Positions 28,284-38,161 of a stretch of DNA of 64,000 nt are shown in pieces. This stretch comes from Rubidibacter lacunae KORDI 51-2. Lineage in GTDB: Bacteria; Cyanobacteriota; Cyanobacteriia; Cyanobacteriales; Rubidibacteraceae. The notes beneath the pieces are model-generated. The model was not told where the DNA came from and made no database searches. It saw nothing but the letters and a program-made list of their open reading frames with translations. The stretch lies in the NCBI RefSeq assembly GCF_000473895.1, contig NZ_ASSJ01000017.1:62001-126000 (forward strand), written 5' to 3'. The position numbers and the translations under genes are program-made. The first letter of the stretch is position 1. Each line of letters opens with the position of its first letter.

Positions 28284-29129
28284 ATGAGCGATCCAAAAAT
28301 CTGGGCTGCATTCGTCAGTGGAGGTTTTGCGCTTGCGGGGACGATTTATGTTGCGATATTGAACCACTTCAGTCGCAAAGAGCACCAACGATTCAAAGCA
28401 GCTACAGACGAAAAGCTAGCAACTTTCAGAGCCAACGTTGGGAAAGATATCGCCCGATTCGAGGCACAGACGGCCAAGGAACTGGCAAAGCTAAACGCAG
28501 ACTTCCAGAACGAAAGAGACGAGCGCCTTGCAAAACAACAGTCAGAAAAGGTTCTATCAAAGTTTCGCGCTCCATTGCTACAAGCAGCCTACGATCTTCA
28601 GAGTCGAATATTCAATATCTTGAAACTCGAATTTCTCCCAACGTTCTACTCAAATGGCTCGGATTTAGAGCAAGAATATGCAGTCGAGAATACAGTGTTC
28701 TTGCTCGCGCAATTTTTGGGGTGGACCGAACTCATACGACAGGAAATCCAGTTCCTGGATCTCAGAAGCGATGAGGAGACAAGGAAACTACGCAGCTTAC
28801 AAGACAGCATATTTACCAGGCTTCGGACCGATAAATTCGGACAAGGATTCCGACTATTTGCAGGCGAACAACGTGCTGTTGGAGAGTTGATGATCGACCG
28901 AACTGGAGAACTGCCTCGCTGCATAGGATTTGCTACTTTTTTGACAGATCGAAATCCCAATCTAGATCGTTGGCTCGATCTACTTCGTGAAGACGTGAAG
29001 AAAATGGCTGCCGATGTTAAGCCATATGAAAAACGCCTTATCAGCATCCAACATTCGCTCATTGATTTGCTTGAATTCCTGGATCGAAATTATGTCTACT
29101 TTCCCATGAAAAGCCGTCTGAAAATCTGA
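28284..29129 (+). CDS. Membrane-anchored coiled-coil protein of unknown function
   Basis: A 281-residue protein I cannot name. It starts MSDPKIWAAFVSGGFALAGT with a single N-terminal membrane helix (about residues 6-24), followed by a long charged helix, probably coiled coil (about 28-90, HQRFKAATDEKLATFRANVG onward), and then a globular helical domain (about 95-281) with LAQFLGWTELIRQEIQFLDL and FRLFAGEQRAVGELMIDR. From memory, similar proteins with the FRLFxGEQRAxGE motif occur in various bacteria without an assigned role. ATG 28284 is preferred over the upstream ATG-less extension because the membrane anchor starts there. It stands alone in an AT-richer accessory region; defence-related function is possible but nothing here proves it. 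Confidence 0.75.
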   Translation: MSDPKIWAAFVSGGFALAGTIYVAILNHFSRKEHQRFKAATDEKLATFRANVGKDIARFEAQTAKELAKLNADFQNERDERLAKQQSEKVLSKFRAPLLQAAYDLQSRIFNILKLEFLPTFYSNGSDLEQEYAVENTVFLLAQFLGWTELIRQEIQFLDLRSDEETRKLRSLQDSIFTRLRTDKFGQGFRLFAGEQRAVGELMIDRTGELPRCIGFATFLTDRNPNLDRWLDLLREDVKKMAADVKPYEKRLISIQHSLIDLLEFLDRNYVYFPMKSRLKI

Positions 29130-29676
29130 GACTCTTTATGAAAATGCGGCAAATGGTGTGGAAAAGAAGTATTGAAGATAAAAAATTCACAAGGAACAGG
29201 CTCGAAATCTAGCAGATTTCGAGCCTCATGGGCACCTCAAAAAATAATGAGCATCTTCGAGGAAGGAATGCTGATAGAGGGTGGTTGGATGGGACAGATG
29301 GGCCGTTTGGATTGGGAGTAACCTCTAGCCAAGCTGGCAAAACAGAACCACTTGCTCGTGCAGTTAAGAGCTCACTTTTTGGGATAGTTTCCGCCCAACC
29401 CTCAAGCAAATCTATGAGAAAGAAAGCAGCAGCAACACTGGATGCAAGCCGTGGGATTATTAGGTGCAGATGTGCAAGCTTTTGATTCTGCAGCAGGTGT
29501 TCGATACTCTGCGCTTGGGTTATGGCGTTTTTCCACAGAGCGTACTCCGAACAGACAAGCTGGAGGGTGTCTAGCCACGATCGTCTTCGGGTGTATCTGA
29601 TGTGTGGAATTGCGACGGGAGCAAGACCGTCGTTTTTGAACTAGATGCTAGGGCAAGCTCCTGGCAGCACGGGCAT
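29130..29676. other. Intergenic region without a gene
   Basis: About 550 bases. It holds the perfect stem-loop at 29198-29226; the short open frames after it have no recognisable motif. Confidence 0.45.
29198..29226. terminator. Perfect 13-bp stem with 3-base loop
   Basis: AGGCTCGAAATCT, loop AGC, then the exact complement. It lies 70 bases after the coiled-coil gene and before the end of the convergent gmd gene. There is no U-tract, so it is either a terminator of the cyanobacterial type or another hairpin signal. Confidence 0.55.
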
Positions 29677-30645
29677 TTACGCGCTGTTTTGCTGCCAGGC
29701 GGAGACCATCATCCGCACGATATCGGGCATGGTGTAGCGCGCTTGCCAGCCGAGACGATCGCTGGCCTTGCTGGGATCGGCAGAGCTGATGGCGATGTCG
29801 GTAGGACGCAGCAGGCTAGCATCGGTCACCACGCGATCGCGCCAGTCGATACCGATACTCGCAAAGGCTTGTTCGACGAAAGCTTTGAGGCTGTAGGAAG
29901 CGCCGGTAGCAATCACGTAATCGTCAGGTTCTGGTTGCAGCAACATCCGGTGCATGGCATCGACATAGTCCGGTGCCCACCCCCAGTCGCGCTGGATTGA
30001 GAGATTGCCGAGATGGAGTTGTTCGACGCTGCCGCTGGCAATGCGGCTGACAGCAGAGACGATCTTCTGAGTCACGAAGCGGGCTGGGCGCAACGGCGAG
30101 TCGTGGTTGAAAAGAATGCCGGAGCAGGCAAAGAGCCCGTAGGCTTGGCGGTAGTTGGCGACAGTCCAGAAGGCGGTCGCTTTAGCAGTAGCGTAGGGAC
30201 TAAGCGGCCGAAAAGGCGTGGTTTCCTTAGCAGCTAGGTCGCCCGTATCGCCAAAGCACTCGCTGGAGCCAGCGCTGTAGAAGGCAATCTTGGCACCAGT
30301 GAAGCGGATAGCTTCCAGGAGGTTGAGGGTGCCGATGGCAATGCTTTCGAGTGTTTCAACGGGCAGCTGAAACGAGAGACCGACGGAGCTTTGACCGGCG
30401 AGATTGTAGATTTCGTCCGGTTCAACTTTAGTAATGACTTGCAGGACGCTACGGAAGTCGGTGAGCGACATCGATTCGAGTTTAACTTGCTCTTTGATAC
30501 CCAGGCGCACGAGGTTGCGGAAGCTCGAAACCTGGGCGTCGCGGGAGGTACCGCAGACAGCATAGCCGCGCGCGAGCAAGTGTTGGGCGAGGTACGCGCC
30601 GTCCTGACCGGAAATGCCGCAGATCAGGGCTGTTTTCAAAGTCAC
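29677..30645 (-). CDS. gmd: GDP-mannose 4,6-dehydratase
   Basis: A short-chain dehydrogenase-type enzyme that converts GDP-mannose to GDP-4-keto-6-deoxymannose, the precursor of GDP-fucose, GDP-rhamnose and related sugars of surface polysaccharides. The 322-residue product has the NADP-binding motif CGISGQDGAYLAQHLL, the GMD motifs IYNLAGQSSVGLSF and FNHDSPLRPARFVTQKI, the catalytic YxxxK in SPYATAKA, and GNLSIQRDWGWAPDYV. GTG 30645 is preceded by GGAGGGAA at ideal spacing. No second step enzyme (GMER or RMD) lies beside it. Confidence 0.93.
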   Translation of the reverse strand: MTLKTALICGISGQDGAYLAQHLLARGYAVCGTSRDAQVSSFRNLVRLGIKEQVKLESMSLTDFRSVLQVITKVEPDEIYNLAGQSSVGLSFQLPVETLESIAIGTLNLLEAIRFTGAKIAFYSAGSSECFGDTGDLAAKETTPFRPLSPYATAKATAFWTVANYRQAYGLFACSGILFNHDSPLRPARFVTQKIVSAVSRIASGSVEQLHLGNLSIQRDWGWAPDYVDAMHRMLLQPEPDDYVIATGASYSLKAFVEQAFASIGIDWRDRVVTDASLLRPTDIAISSADPSKASDRLGWQARYTMPDIVRMMVSAWQQNSA

Positions 30646-30839
30646 TTCCCTCCGTCAGTAGTTGCTGAGGCGTTGGCATGCGCGCAAATTTGGGAAATTT
30701 TATCACGCATGGTGTTCGCTCGCGGTGGCGATCGCAAGGATGCTCACCACACCAAACGCGCGCCGACCAGTGCCGTCCTCGGGGCGGTCTCTATCACCAC
30801 CACCAATCGTGTGGGTAACCAACGCATCAGGTCAAGGAA

Positions 30840-31340
30840 ACAGCCCGGACGTCCGCTGTCGAAACCGAGTTCGAAGAAGAAGCAATCGCCGATGCGCACG
30901 CCAGCAACCCTGCAGCGATCGCACCCCGCAATGCCTCCTTAAGCGGCGCGTCCGGCAGCACCACCGACACGCTGCTGAGATTCGAGAGCGGCGCGTCTCG
31001 GTTTTTTCGAGAGATGGTTATGGCGAGGTTGCACCGAACTCATCCTGGAAGTTACTACCCGCAGCGTTGCGTTCTACCTGCACGACAAGCTGCAAGTCTA
31101 CCGCCGCCAGGGCGTTCGAGAATACGTAGTGTGTCGTGTCGGCGGTTGCGAACTGGACTGTTTTTCTGGCGCGCCGGCGATCGCGTGCGACTAGCGCCAC
31201 ATGTCAGCGGCACTTAACGCAGCGGTATTATTGCAGGACTGTGGCTGGACGACGCAGCGCAGCTAGCTAGCACCTGGCGCAAGTGCTGGACGCGATTCGG
31301 GAAGGAGCGCGGCAGCAGCTTACCGGGCGTTAGGGGCGCT
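30840..31340 (+). pseudogene. Decayed Uma2 (DUF820) family protein
   Basis: Uma2 proteins are restriction-endonuclease-like proteins, abundant in cyanobacteria and of unclear role. Here the plus strand shows in shifting frames DGYGEVAPNSSWKLL, then VAFYLHDKLQVYRRQGVREY, then CELDWFFWRAGDRVRL and GLWLDDAAQL. Together these match the second half of Uma2 proteins in the right order (ending with the typical GLWLD motif), but at least two frameshifts separate them and the N-terminal half is not clear. The limits are approximate. Confidence 0.7.
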
Positions 31341-31520
31341 TTTGACCGAGCATCCCCTGGCATCGCAAACGGTTGCTCGCCGAGAAAAGAGACAGCGGCA
31401 CTATGAGATAAGTGCATCTTAGATAAATAGTAAAGATAGTAAGACTGCTGGTAGTGCAACCAGCGCGATCGCGACCGGCGAGCGCTGAAGCTGCCAAAGA
31501 CTTCCGCGTTTGTTCGCCCC

Positions 31521-32705
31521 ATGCACGACAGCTTGCCCGCTCGCCATAACGATCCTTACGATTGGTTGCCCCCAGCACTGGAGACAATTCGCCGCGCCCA
31601 CTGGCATCGGTCGGTACAGCCCCTGCAGGGGCGGCCGGGTCCTCGCGTGCACCTCAACGGACGAACGCAGATCAACTTTGCCAGCAACGACTACCTCGGT
31701 CTGGCCGGCGACGAGCGGTTGGTGCAGGCCGCGATCGCCGCAACGCAAGAATTTGGCACGGGCAGCACCGGCTCGCGGTTGTTAAGCGGTCATCGAGAGC
31801 TCCACCGGGAACTCGAGCGGGCGCTCGCCGAGCTCAAGCAAACCGACGACGCGATCGTCTTCAGCTCGGGATATCTCGCCAACCTCGGCACAATTGCCGC
31901 CCTAGTTGGACCGCGCGATCTGATTCTGTCGGACCAATATAACCACTCCAGCCTGCAAGCCGGCGCGCGCTTGAGCGGTGCGACGCTCGTTAGCTACCGT
32001 CACGGCGATCCAGCTGACCTCACCGCACGTTTGCAGGAACACCGCGATCGCGCCCGCCGCTGCCTGATCGCCACCGATAGCGTTTTCAGCATGGATGGAG
32101 ACCTTTGCCCGCTGCCTGATATTCTCGAACTCGCCGACGCGTGGGACTGCATGGTGGCGATCGACGACGCCCACGCCACCGGTATTCTCGGCACCACTGG
32201 CGCTGGCTGTGCCGAGCATTTTGGCTGCCGCGATCGCCCGCTGATTCAAATCGGTACTCTCAGCAAAGCCCTGGGCAGCTTGGGCGGTTACGTAGCGGGG
32301 TCGGCCGCGCTGGTCGATTTCCTTCGCAATCGCGCGTCGAGTTGGATTTACACTACAGCACTGTCGCCAGCGGACGCAGCAGCTGCCCTAGCTGCCCTAT
32401 ACGTCTTGAGGGCAGAACCGCAGCGCCGCGATCGCCTGTGGCAAAACACTGCCTGCTTGGCACGCGAACTGCATGGACTTGACATGCTGCCCTCAGAGTC
32501 ACCGATCCGCTGTATCCGCCTCGCTCGTGCCGAAACTGCCCTCGCGCTCGCGCGCGACTTGCAAGCAGCGGGCATCTTTGCCCCGGCCATCCGGCCGCCC
32601 ACCGTGCCGACCAGCCGCATCCGACTCTCGGTAATGGCAACCCATACGCCCGAGCAAATAAGCCAGGCAGGAACCCTATTGCGTAAGCTGTGCGCGGGTT
32701 CGTAA
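31521..32705 (+). CDS. bioF: 8-amino-7-oxononanoate synthase
   Basis: Condenses pimeloyl-CoA or -ACP with L-alanine, the first step of the biotin ring pathway, in the cytoplasm. The 394-residue product is of normal size, with [52 protein letters not shown] and the PLP lysine Lys249 in [16 protein letters not shown]. These sequences fit BioF better than the sister enzymes KBL or ALAS. ATG 31521 is the natural start. No other bio gene is adjacent; in cyanobacteria they are usually dispersed. It is the second alpha-oxoamine synthase in this window. Confidence 0.93.
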   Translation: MHDSLPARHNDPYDWLPPALETIRRAHWHRSVQPLQGRPGPRVHLNGRTQINFASNDYLGLAGDERLVQAAIAATQEFGTGSTGSRLLSGHRELHRELERALAELKQTDDAIVFSSGYLANLGTIAALVGPRDLILSDQYNHSSLQAGARLSGATLVSYRHGDPADLTARLQEHRDRARRCLIATDSVFSMDGDLCPLPDILELADAWDCMVAIDDAHATGILGTTGAGCAEHFGCRDRPLIQIGTLSKALGSLGGYVAGSAALVDFLRNRASSWIYTTALSPADAAAALAALYVLRAEPQRRDRLWQNTACLARELHGLDMLPSESPIRCIRLARAETALALARDLQAAGIFAPAIRPPTVPTSRIRLSVMATHTPEQISQAGTLLRKLCAGS

Positions 32706-32859
32706 CTTGCATACCGCTGGGCCCGTTCTCCAAGTTGCTTGCTCGGCACGAGCGCCAAGATCGGCAGCTCGACATCGGGGCATTGTCGGGGATGTGCCAG
32801 CAAAAACAATGGCGACCCCCCGCAGGACGATCGCCAGCCGTCGCGCGAACGCATCGCGA

Positions 32860-33369
32860 CTAGATATCGACTTCGCTGAGCTCGCGGGTCAGATGGTCGA
32901 AGGGGCGATCCACAAAGCTCGTCTCTTCAATGCCGACGTCCGCTGCCATCTCTTTCACGATTTCTTTGAGAATCTGGATGCCGTAGACCGTCGGCGAGAT
33001 CGGGACGCCCAAGGAATTGTATGTCTCTCGCAATCCCTGCAGTACCCGTTCGTCGAGGACGTTCGTGTCACCTGCCACTAACGCGTAGCTGGCATACCGG
33101 AGGTAATAATCCATGTCGCGCAGGCACGCCGAGAAACGGCGCGTCGTGTAAGCATTCCCCCCCGGACGGATGAGCTCGGGCTGCTCGTCGAACAACTGCG
33201 TCCCCGCCCGCCGTACGATCGCGGCCGCATTGCTGTTGATCAGGGCAGCGGTTCGAACGCGTGCCATCCCTGTATTGAAATAGGCTTTCAGGCTTTCGAT
33301 CGCGGTGCGATCGAGATAGCGTCCCGCGATGTCATATGTTCCAATTAGGTTCGTTACGGCATCCCGCAT
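32860..33369 (-). CDS. apcF: Allophycocyanin beta-18 subunit (phycobilisome core)
   Basis: A phycobilisome core protein that carries one phycocyanobilin and takes part in energy transfer to the terminal emitter. The 169-residue product begins MRDAVTNLIGTYDIAGRYLD and has the bilin-binding Cys82 in RRFSACLRDMDYYLRYASYA, the methylated-Asn site in PGGNAYTTRR and the ending THLTRELSEVDI-like sequence DHLTRELSEVDI. The match to ApcF is closer than to ApcB. ATG 33369 is set by the family start; the open frame reaches 73 codons further upstream into the glnA promoter region. It is divergent from glnA, and the 220 bases between them must hold both promoters. Confidence 0.92.
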   Translation of the reverse strand: MRDAVTNLIGTYDIAGRYLDRTAIESLKAYFNTGMARVRTAALINSNAAAIVRRAGTQLFDEQPELIRPGGNAYTTRRFSACLRDMDYYLRYASYALVAGDTNVLDERVLQGLRETYNSLGVPISPTVYGIQILKEIVKEMAADVGIEETSFVDRPFDHLTRELSEVDI

Positions 33370-33505
33370 CTTGGCTTCGCTCCCAACAGTGTTTTCTTCT
33401 GTACTTTTAAAGCAGCAAACAGCTTTCCACATTATCCCCGATCGCGCGGCCTGCTGCGGAACAGTAATTGCAGCAGGCAATTGCGATCGCCATCGCCTAA
33501 CTTCT

Positions 33506-33548
33506 GTAGCGCCGGATACAAAAAAACTGCCGAGGCACTCTCTAGGAT
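33506..33548 (+). promoter_or_regulatory. NtcA-activated promoter of glnA
   Basis: GTA-N8-TAC at 33506-33519 is a perfect NtcA operator, followed after 23 bases by TAGGAT at 33543-33548, which fits the TA-N3-T -10 box. This spacing is the canonical class II NtcA promoter. It precedes glnA, a known NtcA target. An AAGGAG ribosome binding site stands at 33579-33584. Confidence 0.9.
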
Positions 33549-33589
33549 GAGTCGAGTATTGTCCAGAGACCCCGCAACAAGGAGCCACT

Positions 33590-35014
33590 ATGCCTCAGAC
33601 CCCTCAAGAAGTCCTGCAGATGATCCAGGACCAAGACATCAAGATGATCGACTTAAAATTTGTCGATTTACCCGGCATGTGGCAGCACTGCTCGTTCTAT
33701 CGGACGCAGATTGATGAAGCGTCTTTTGTTGACGGCGTCCCCTTTGACGGATCCAGTATCCGGGGCTGGAAGTCAATTAACGAATCCGACATGGCGATGG
33801 TGCCAGATCCGAACACGGCGTGGATCGACCCTTTCATGAAGGAACCTACGCTGAGCATGATCTGCAGCATTCAAGAACCGCGGACCGGCCAGCCCTACGA
33901 TCGCGACCCGCGTACGATTGCTGCAAAGGCAATGCAGTATCTGGCGAGCACGGGCATCGGCGATGAGGCTTACTTCGGTCCCGAGCCCGAATTCTTTGTA
34001 TTCGACGGCGTGCGCTTCGACCAAGCCGAGAACAAAAGCTATTATTATGTCGACAGCATTGAAGGGCGATGGAACTCCGGTCGCGAGGAAGCCGACGGCA
34101 ACCTCGGTTATAAGCCGCGCTACAAAGAAGGTTACTTTCCCGTAGGTCCTGCCGATTCCATGCAGGACCTTCGCACCGAAATGTTGCTGACGATGGCGCA
34201 ATGCGGCGTTCCGATCGAAAAGCACCACCACGAAGTTGCCACGGGCGGTCAAGGCGAACTGGGTTTTCGTTTTGTGCCCTTGGTGCAGGCAGCAGACTAT
34301 ATGCTGACCTATAAGTACGTTATCCGCAACGTCGCGAAGAAGCACGGCAAGACCGTCACCTTCATGCCCAAGCCGCTCTTCAACGACAACGGCTCTGGCA
34401 TGCACACTCACCAATCGATCTGGAAAGGTGGCAAGCCGCTGTTCTTCGAAGCAGGCACCTACGCAAACCTCAGCACGCTGGCGAAACACTACATTGGCGG
34501 CATCTTGCGCCACGCCCCGGCACTGCTGGCGTTCACCAACCCGACAACTAATTCCTACAAGCGTCTGGTTCCCGGCTTCGAGGCACCAGTAAACTTAGCC
34601 TACTCTCAGGGCAACCGCTCGGCATCGATCCGCGTGCCGATCACGGGCATGAATCCGAAGGCCAAGCGCATCGAGTTTCGCTGCCCCGATGCAACCTGCA
34701 ATCCGTACCTGGCGTTTGCAGCCATGCTCTGCGCGGGTCTCGACGGCATTATGAACCAGATCGATCCTGGTTCGTCCCTCGATGTCGACATCTACGACCT
34801 CAGCCCCGAGGAGTTGAGCAAGATTCCCTCGACACCGGGCTCCCTGGAGAAAGCTCTGGAAGCTCTGGAGAGCGATCGCGAGTTTTTGACGACGTCGGGC
34901 GTATTCTCCGAGGACTTCATCGACAACTGGATTGGCTACAAGCTTGACAATGAAGTCAACCCGATGCGTTTGCGCCCGCATCCCTACGAGTTTGCCCTCT
35001 ACTACGACGCCTAA
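33590..35014 (+). CDS. glnA: Glutamine synthetase type I
   Basis: Joins ammonia to glutamate with ATP, the main entry of ammonia in cyanobacteria, in the cytoplasm as a dodecamer. The 474-residue product is full length, with [45 protein letters not shown], the ATP site [20 protein letters not shown] and [17 protein letters not shown] (region of the loop Tyr). The start is ATG 33590 with AAGGAG six bases upstream. Transcription should be activated by NtcA under nitrogen limitation (perfect site at 33506-33519). It probably collects ammonia released by argZ and urease. No gif inhibitor gene is seen next to it. Confidence 0.98.
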   Translation: MPQTPQEVLQMIQDQDIKMIDLKFVDLPGMWQHCSFYRTQIDEASFVDGVPFDGSSIRGWKSINESDMAMVPDPNTAWIDPFMKEPTLSMICSIQEPRTGQPYDRDPRTIAAKAMQYLASTGIGDEAYFGPEPEFFVFDGVRFDQAENKSYYYVDSIEGRWNSGREEADGNLGYKPRYKEGYFPVGPADSMQDLRTEMLLTMAQCGVPIEKHHHEVATGGQGELGFRFVPLVQAADYMLTYKYVIRNVAKKHGKTVTFMPKPLFNDNGSGMHTHQSIWKGGKPLFFEAGTYANLSTLAKHYIGGILRHAPALLAFTNPTTNSYKRLVPGFEAPVNLAYSQGNRSASIRVPITGMNPKAKRIEFRCPDATCNPYLAFAAMLCAGLDGIMNQIDPGSSLDVDIYDLSPEELSKIPSTPGSLEKALEALESDREFLTTSGVFSEDFIDNWIGYKLDNEVNPMRLRPHPYEFALYYDA

Positions 35015-35477
35015 ACCACACGCAAGGACCGCGATCGTCCCTCCGGAACGACTTCAACTCGACTCCGAGTGGCGCGATCGCGCACCAACCTCCAAGCCTA
35101 CAAAGCCATCCCTGCAGCATCTCAGTCCTATTTGATACCCGCCTTCCATTAGCATGCAAAAGCTCGCAACCAATCCGACACTACTTTCCCGAGTATCTTG
35201 TTACGGTGCCAGCGATGGCTCTCCTGCGAGAGTGCGCACCTCGGTAGTTGCCGAACCAGTTTCGCCAGTCCGGTCGGGACTTTCTCGGTAGCTATAGGGT
35301 GTACCAAATGGCGATTGATGAGGTGTTGGGGAGTCCGATGACGGGCTATGGGTCTTGCCGAACCGGCCGCGGATGCATCCTCGGAGCAGTCTGTCAAAAC
35401 TTGCAAGCAACACAGCAGCAACCGTTATCGGTTCCCGTCCCGAAGTTCGCTACACTGGCTTCATCCTGATTGCTGGC
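35015..35477. other. Intergenic region between glnA and lptA
   Basis: About 460 bases, with no gene and no clear terminator. Confidence 0.45.
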
Positions 35478-36074
35478 ATGGCGAGCGCTCAAAACCAAGT
35501 CATGATCTTACTTTTGTCGCGCGGACGTTACTGGTTACTGCAATTCCTTCTCGGTGGTGCATTCGTTTTTGCCGCTGCCGCACAGCTACCCGCGCAAACA
35601 CCGAATTCTGTCAGTAGAACCGACGAAACCGGTGGTTCTATAACCGTTCGCTCCGACATCCAGGAAGCCAACTCCGAAACCGGCATCATCACTGCTCGTG
35701 GGAACGTACAAATCAGCTACCCCGAGCGGCAGCTGGAAGCGACTGCAGCCCAAGTGCAGTTTTATCAAAACGAACGCCGGCTCGTTCTCAGCGGCAATGT
35801 CTACGTCCTGCAAGACGGCAATAGCATCCGTGCTGAGGTCATTACGTACCTCATTGACGAAGGTCGCATCATTGCCAGCCCAGAGGATCTCAGTCAAGTC
35901 GAATCCACCTATATCGTTACTGAAGAGCAGGCGATCGCTCCAGCCGATGGAGCCAACGCGGGCAAAGTCGATACGGGCGATACCAACACAGCGACTTCCG
36001 ATGATAGCCCGCCTCGGGTTCCTAACCCGACTGTGCCATCATTGGAGTCTATTCAGGACCCAACCGCTAACTAG
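35478..36074 (+). CDS. lptA: LptA/OstA-like lipopolysaccharide transport protein
   Basis: A periplasmic protein that bridges inner and outer membrane in LPS export. The 198-residue product begins with a signal peptide (LLQFLLGGAFVFAAAAQLPA, cleavage near AQT) and has one OstA/LptA jelly-roll domain with ITVRSDIQEANSETGIITAR, GNVQISYPERQLEATAAQVQ and RRLVLSGNVYVLQDGNSIRA. A Thr/Asp/Pro-rich tail follows. It starts at ATG 35478 or ATG 35502; either leaves the signal peptide intact. It is first in a row with lptB and lptF, which supports the call strongly. Confidence 0.9.
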   Translation: MASAQNQVMILLLSRGRYWLLQFLLGGAFVFAAAAQLPAQTPNSVSRTDETGGSITVRSDIQEANSETGIITARGNVQISYPERQLEATAAQVQFYQNERRLVLSGNVYVLQDGNSIRAEVITYLIDEGRIIASPEDLSQVESTYIVTEEQAIAPADGANAGKVDTGDTNTATSDDSPPRVPNPTVPSLESIQDPTAN

Positions 36075-36168
36075 CCCACCGCGCGTAACAACTGCGTGCC
36101 GTCTTCTGGCTCGCGAATGCCATTAATTTCGTATGACGCTTAACAGGTAATAGAGCGAGGCACCAAGC

Positions 36169-36897
36169 GTGGGGCTGACCCTCAAAAACGTTCTCAAAGC
36201 CTATAACAAACGCGTGGTTGTCAATCGCGCCAGCCTGACCGTTGCCCCCGGCGAGATCGTCGGTCTGCTCGGACCCAATGGCGCAGGTAAGACAACGACC
36301 TTCTACCTTGCTACCGGCATTGTCAAGCCCGATGAAGGTTCGGTGTGGCTGCACGATACCAACATCACCGATTTGCCACTCCATTGCCGGGCTCGTCTCG
36401 GACTGGGATATCTGCCCCAGCAGCCCAGCATCTTCCGCCACCTGAGCGTTCGAGACAATCTGCGCCTTGTTATCGAACACGGAGGACTTAACGATCGCAC
36501 GGCTGCGATCCGCCTGCAGCAACTGCTAGACGATTTTCGCCTGCAAGTTGTCGCCGATACGCTTGCCGATCGCGTTTCCGGAGGCGAACGGCGGCGCACT
36601 GAACTGGCTCGCGCTCTCGCTGTCGGGCTCGAAGGGCCGAAGTTTTTGCTTCTCGACGAGCCTTTTGCCGGGATCGATCCGATCGCCATGAACGAGATTC
36701 AGTCCATCGTGCGGGAGCTCCGCGATCGCCAGTTGGGGATTTTAATCACCGACCACAACGTGCGCGAAACGCTAGGAATCGTGGATCGCGCCTACATCCT
36801 GCGCGATGGCGAGCTTTTTGCATCGGGGGCTCCCCAGGAGCTTTACGACAACCCACTTGTCCGGCAGTACTACCTCGGGGAGAAATTTCAACTCTAG
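36169..36897 (+). CDS. lptB: LPS export ABC transporter ATPase LptB
   Basis: The cytoplasmic ATPase that drives LPS extraction from the plasma membrane together with LptF/G. The 242-residue product has Walker A GPNGAGKTTT (Lys41), the Q-loop region YLPQQPSIFRHLSVRDNL, the signature VSGGERRRTELARAL and Walker B FLLLDEPFAGIDP. Its closest relatives are the LptB group, seen in the IRxLLxDF-like and LTDHNVRETL (here LITDHNVRETLGIVD) motifs. GTG 36169 is the start. The gene lies 94 bases after lptA and 85 before the lptF start, so the three probably form one transcript. Confidence 0.95.
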   Translation: MGLTLKNVLKAYNKRVVVNRASLTVAPGEIVGLLGPNGAGKTTTFYLATGIVKPDEGSVWLHDTNITDLPLHCRARLGLGYLPQQPSIFRHLSVRDNLRLVIEHGGLNDRTAAIRLQQLLDDFRLQVVADTLADRVSGGERRRTELARALAVGLEGPKFLLLDEPFAGIDPIAMNEIQSIVRELRDRQLGILITDHNVRETLGIVDRAYILRDGELFASGAPQELYDNPLVRQYYLGEKFQL

Positions 36898-36982
36898 GCA
36901 TCCGCTCCCAAACGCTAGCCTTCCCTCCAAACTGCACGTTCCTGACTGTTTTCCGCCGGGTGTTGCCGCCCGCCATACCTGC

Positions 36983-38161
36983 ATGGGCACCGTTATTGCA
37001 ACTTCTACCAAATCCAGACGCCTAGGCTCGCGATTTCGAATCTCCGTCTTGGACCGCTACATTGCTCGCGAACTCGTGATGCCATTTCTATTTGGTGTCG
37101 GGGCCTTTACGTCTGTCGGCATCGCAATCGGCTCGGTCTTCGAGCTCGTAAGCTTGGTTGCCGAATCGGGATTATCGCTGTGGGTGGCAGCTCGCATTTT
37201 TGTCTTGCGGATGCCCCAGTTCCTGGCCTACTCCTTCCCCATGGCAACCTTGCTTTCGGCTCTGATTACCTACAGCCGCATGGCGAGCGACAGCGAAGTC
37301 GTCGCTCTCCGCAGCGCGGGGATTAGCATCTACCGACTGGTTGCCCCGGCGCTCGCCTTCAGTTTAGCCGTCACCGGTGCGACTTTTGTCTTTAACGAAT
37401 TCGTAGTCCCCGCTGCCAACTATGAGGCATCGATCGCCCTAGAACGCGCTCTCGGTCGGGAAAAGCCGCCGTTCAGGCAAGAGAACATTCTCTACACCGA
37501 GTACGATGACGTACGGGACCCCGGCGGTCACAAGCGTGATGTCCTCGTGCGCCTATTTTATGCCGAACAGTTCGATGGCGATCTCATGCACGATCTGGTC
37601 GTGATCGACCGTTCGCACGAAGGCATCAACCAGATCGTTGATGCCACCTCCGCAACCTGGAACCCGCAAAAAAACTCGTGGGATTTTTATGACGGTACGC
37701 TTTATGCCGTAAATTCCGATGCATCGCTTCGCAATGTCGTGCGTTTCGACCACCAAACGCTTAACTTGCCGCGTCAACCCTTCGACCTTGCCGAACGCGG
37801 TCGCGACTACGGTGAAATGAACATCCTCCAATCCCGTGAATACCTCAACACTATCCGAGAAGGCGGCAGCGAACGCAGAGTTCGCAAACTGCGCGTCCGC
37901 ATTCAGCAAAAGATCGCGTTTCCGTTCATTTGCTTAGTTTTTGGGGTCGTTGGAGCAGCACTTGGCACTAATCCTCACCGTACGGGGCGCGCGACGGGTT
38001 TTGGGATCAGCATTATCGTCATTTTTACTTATTATTTAACGTCATTTGTTACTGGGGCAATGGGTCAGCTCGGAATTTTGACGCCCTTATCGTCTGCATG
38101 GATTCCTAATGTTTTGGGGCTTGGTATTGGTGGCTGGCTACTTCTGCGTGCGTCTCGCTAG
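36983..38161 (+). CDS. lptF: LptF/LptG family permease (YjgP/YjgQ)
   Basis: The plasma-membrane part of the LPS exporter. The 392-residue product has the family layout: two or three N-terminal membrane helices after SVLDRYIARELVMPFLFGVG, then AYSFPMATLLSALITYSRMA, a large periplasmic beta domain (about residues 130-280), and three C-terminal helices (KIAFPFICLVFGVVGAALGT). Many cyanobacteria have one such permease, which would work as a homodimer. ATG 36983 is chosen because the family sequence starts there; the open frame reaches back into lptB. Only one permease gene is seen here. Confidence 0.92.
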   Translation: MGTVIATSTKSRRLGSRFRISVLDRYIARELVMPFLFGVGAFTSVGIAIGSVFELVSLVAESGLSLWVAARIFVLRMPQFLAYSFPMATLLSALITYSRMASDSEVVALRSAGISIYRLVAPALAFSLAVTGATFVFNEFVVPAANYEASIALERALGREKPPFRQENILYTEYDDVRDPGGHKRDVLVRLFYAEQFDGDLMHDLVVIDRSHEGINQIVDATSATWNPQKNSWDFYDGTLYAVNSDASLRNVVRFDHQTLNLPRQPFDLAERGRDYGEMNILQSREYLNTIREGGSERRVRKLRVRIQQKIAFPFICLVFGVVGAALGTNPHRTGRATGFGISIIVIFTYYLTSFVTGAMGQLGILTPLSSAWIPNVLGLGIGGWLLLRASR

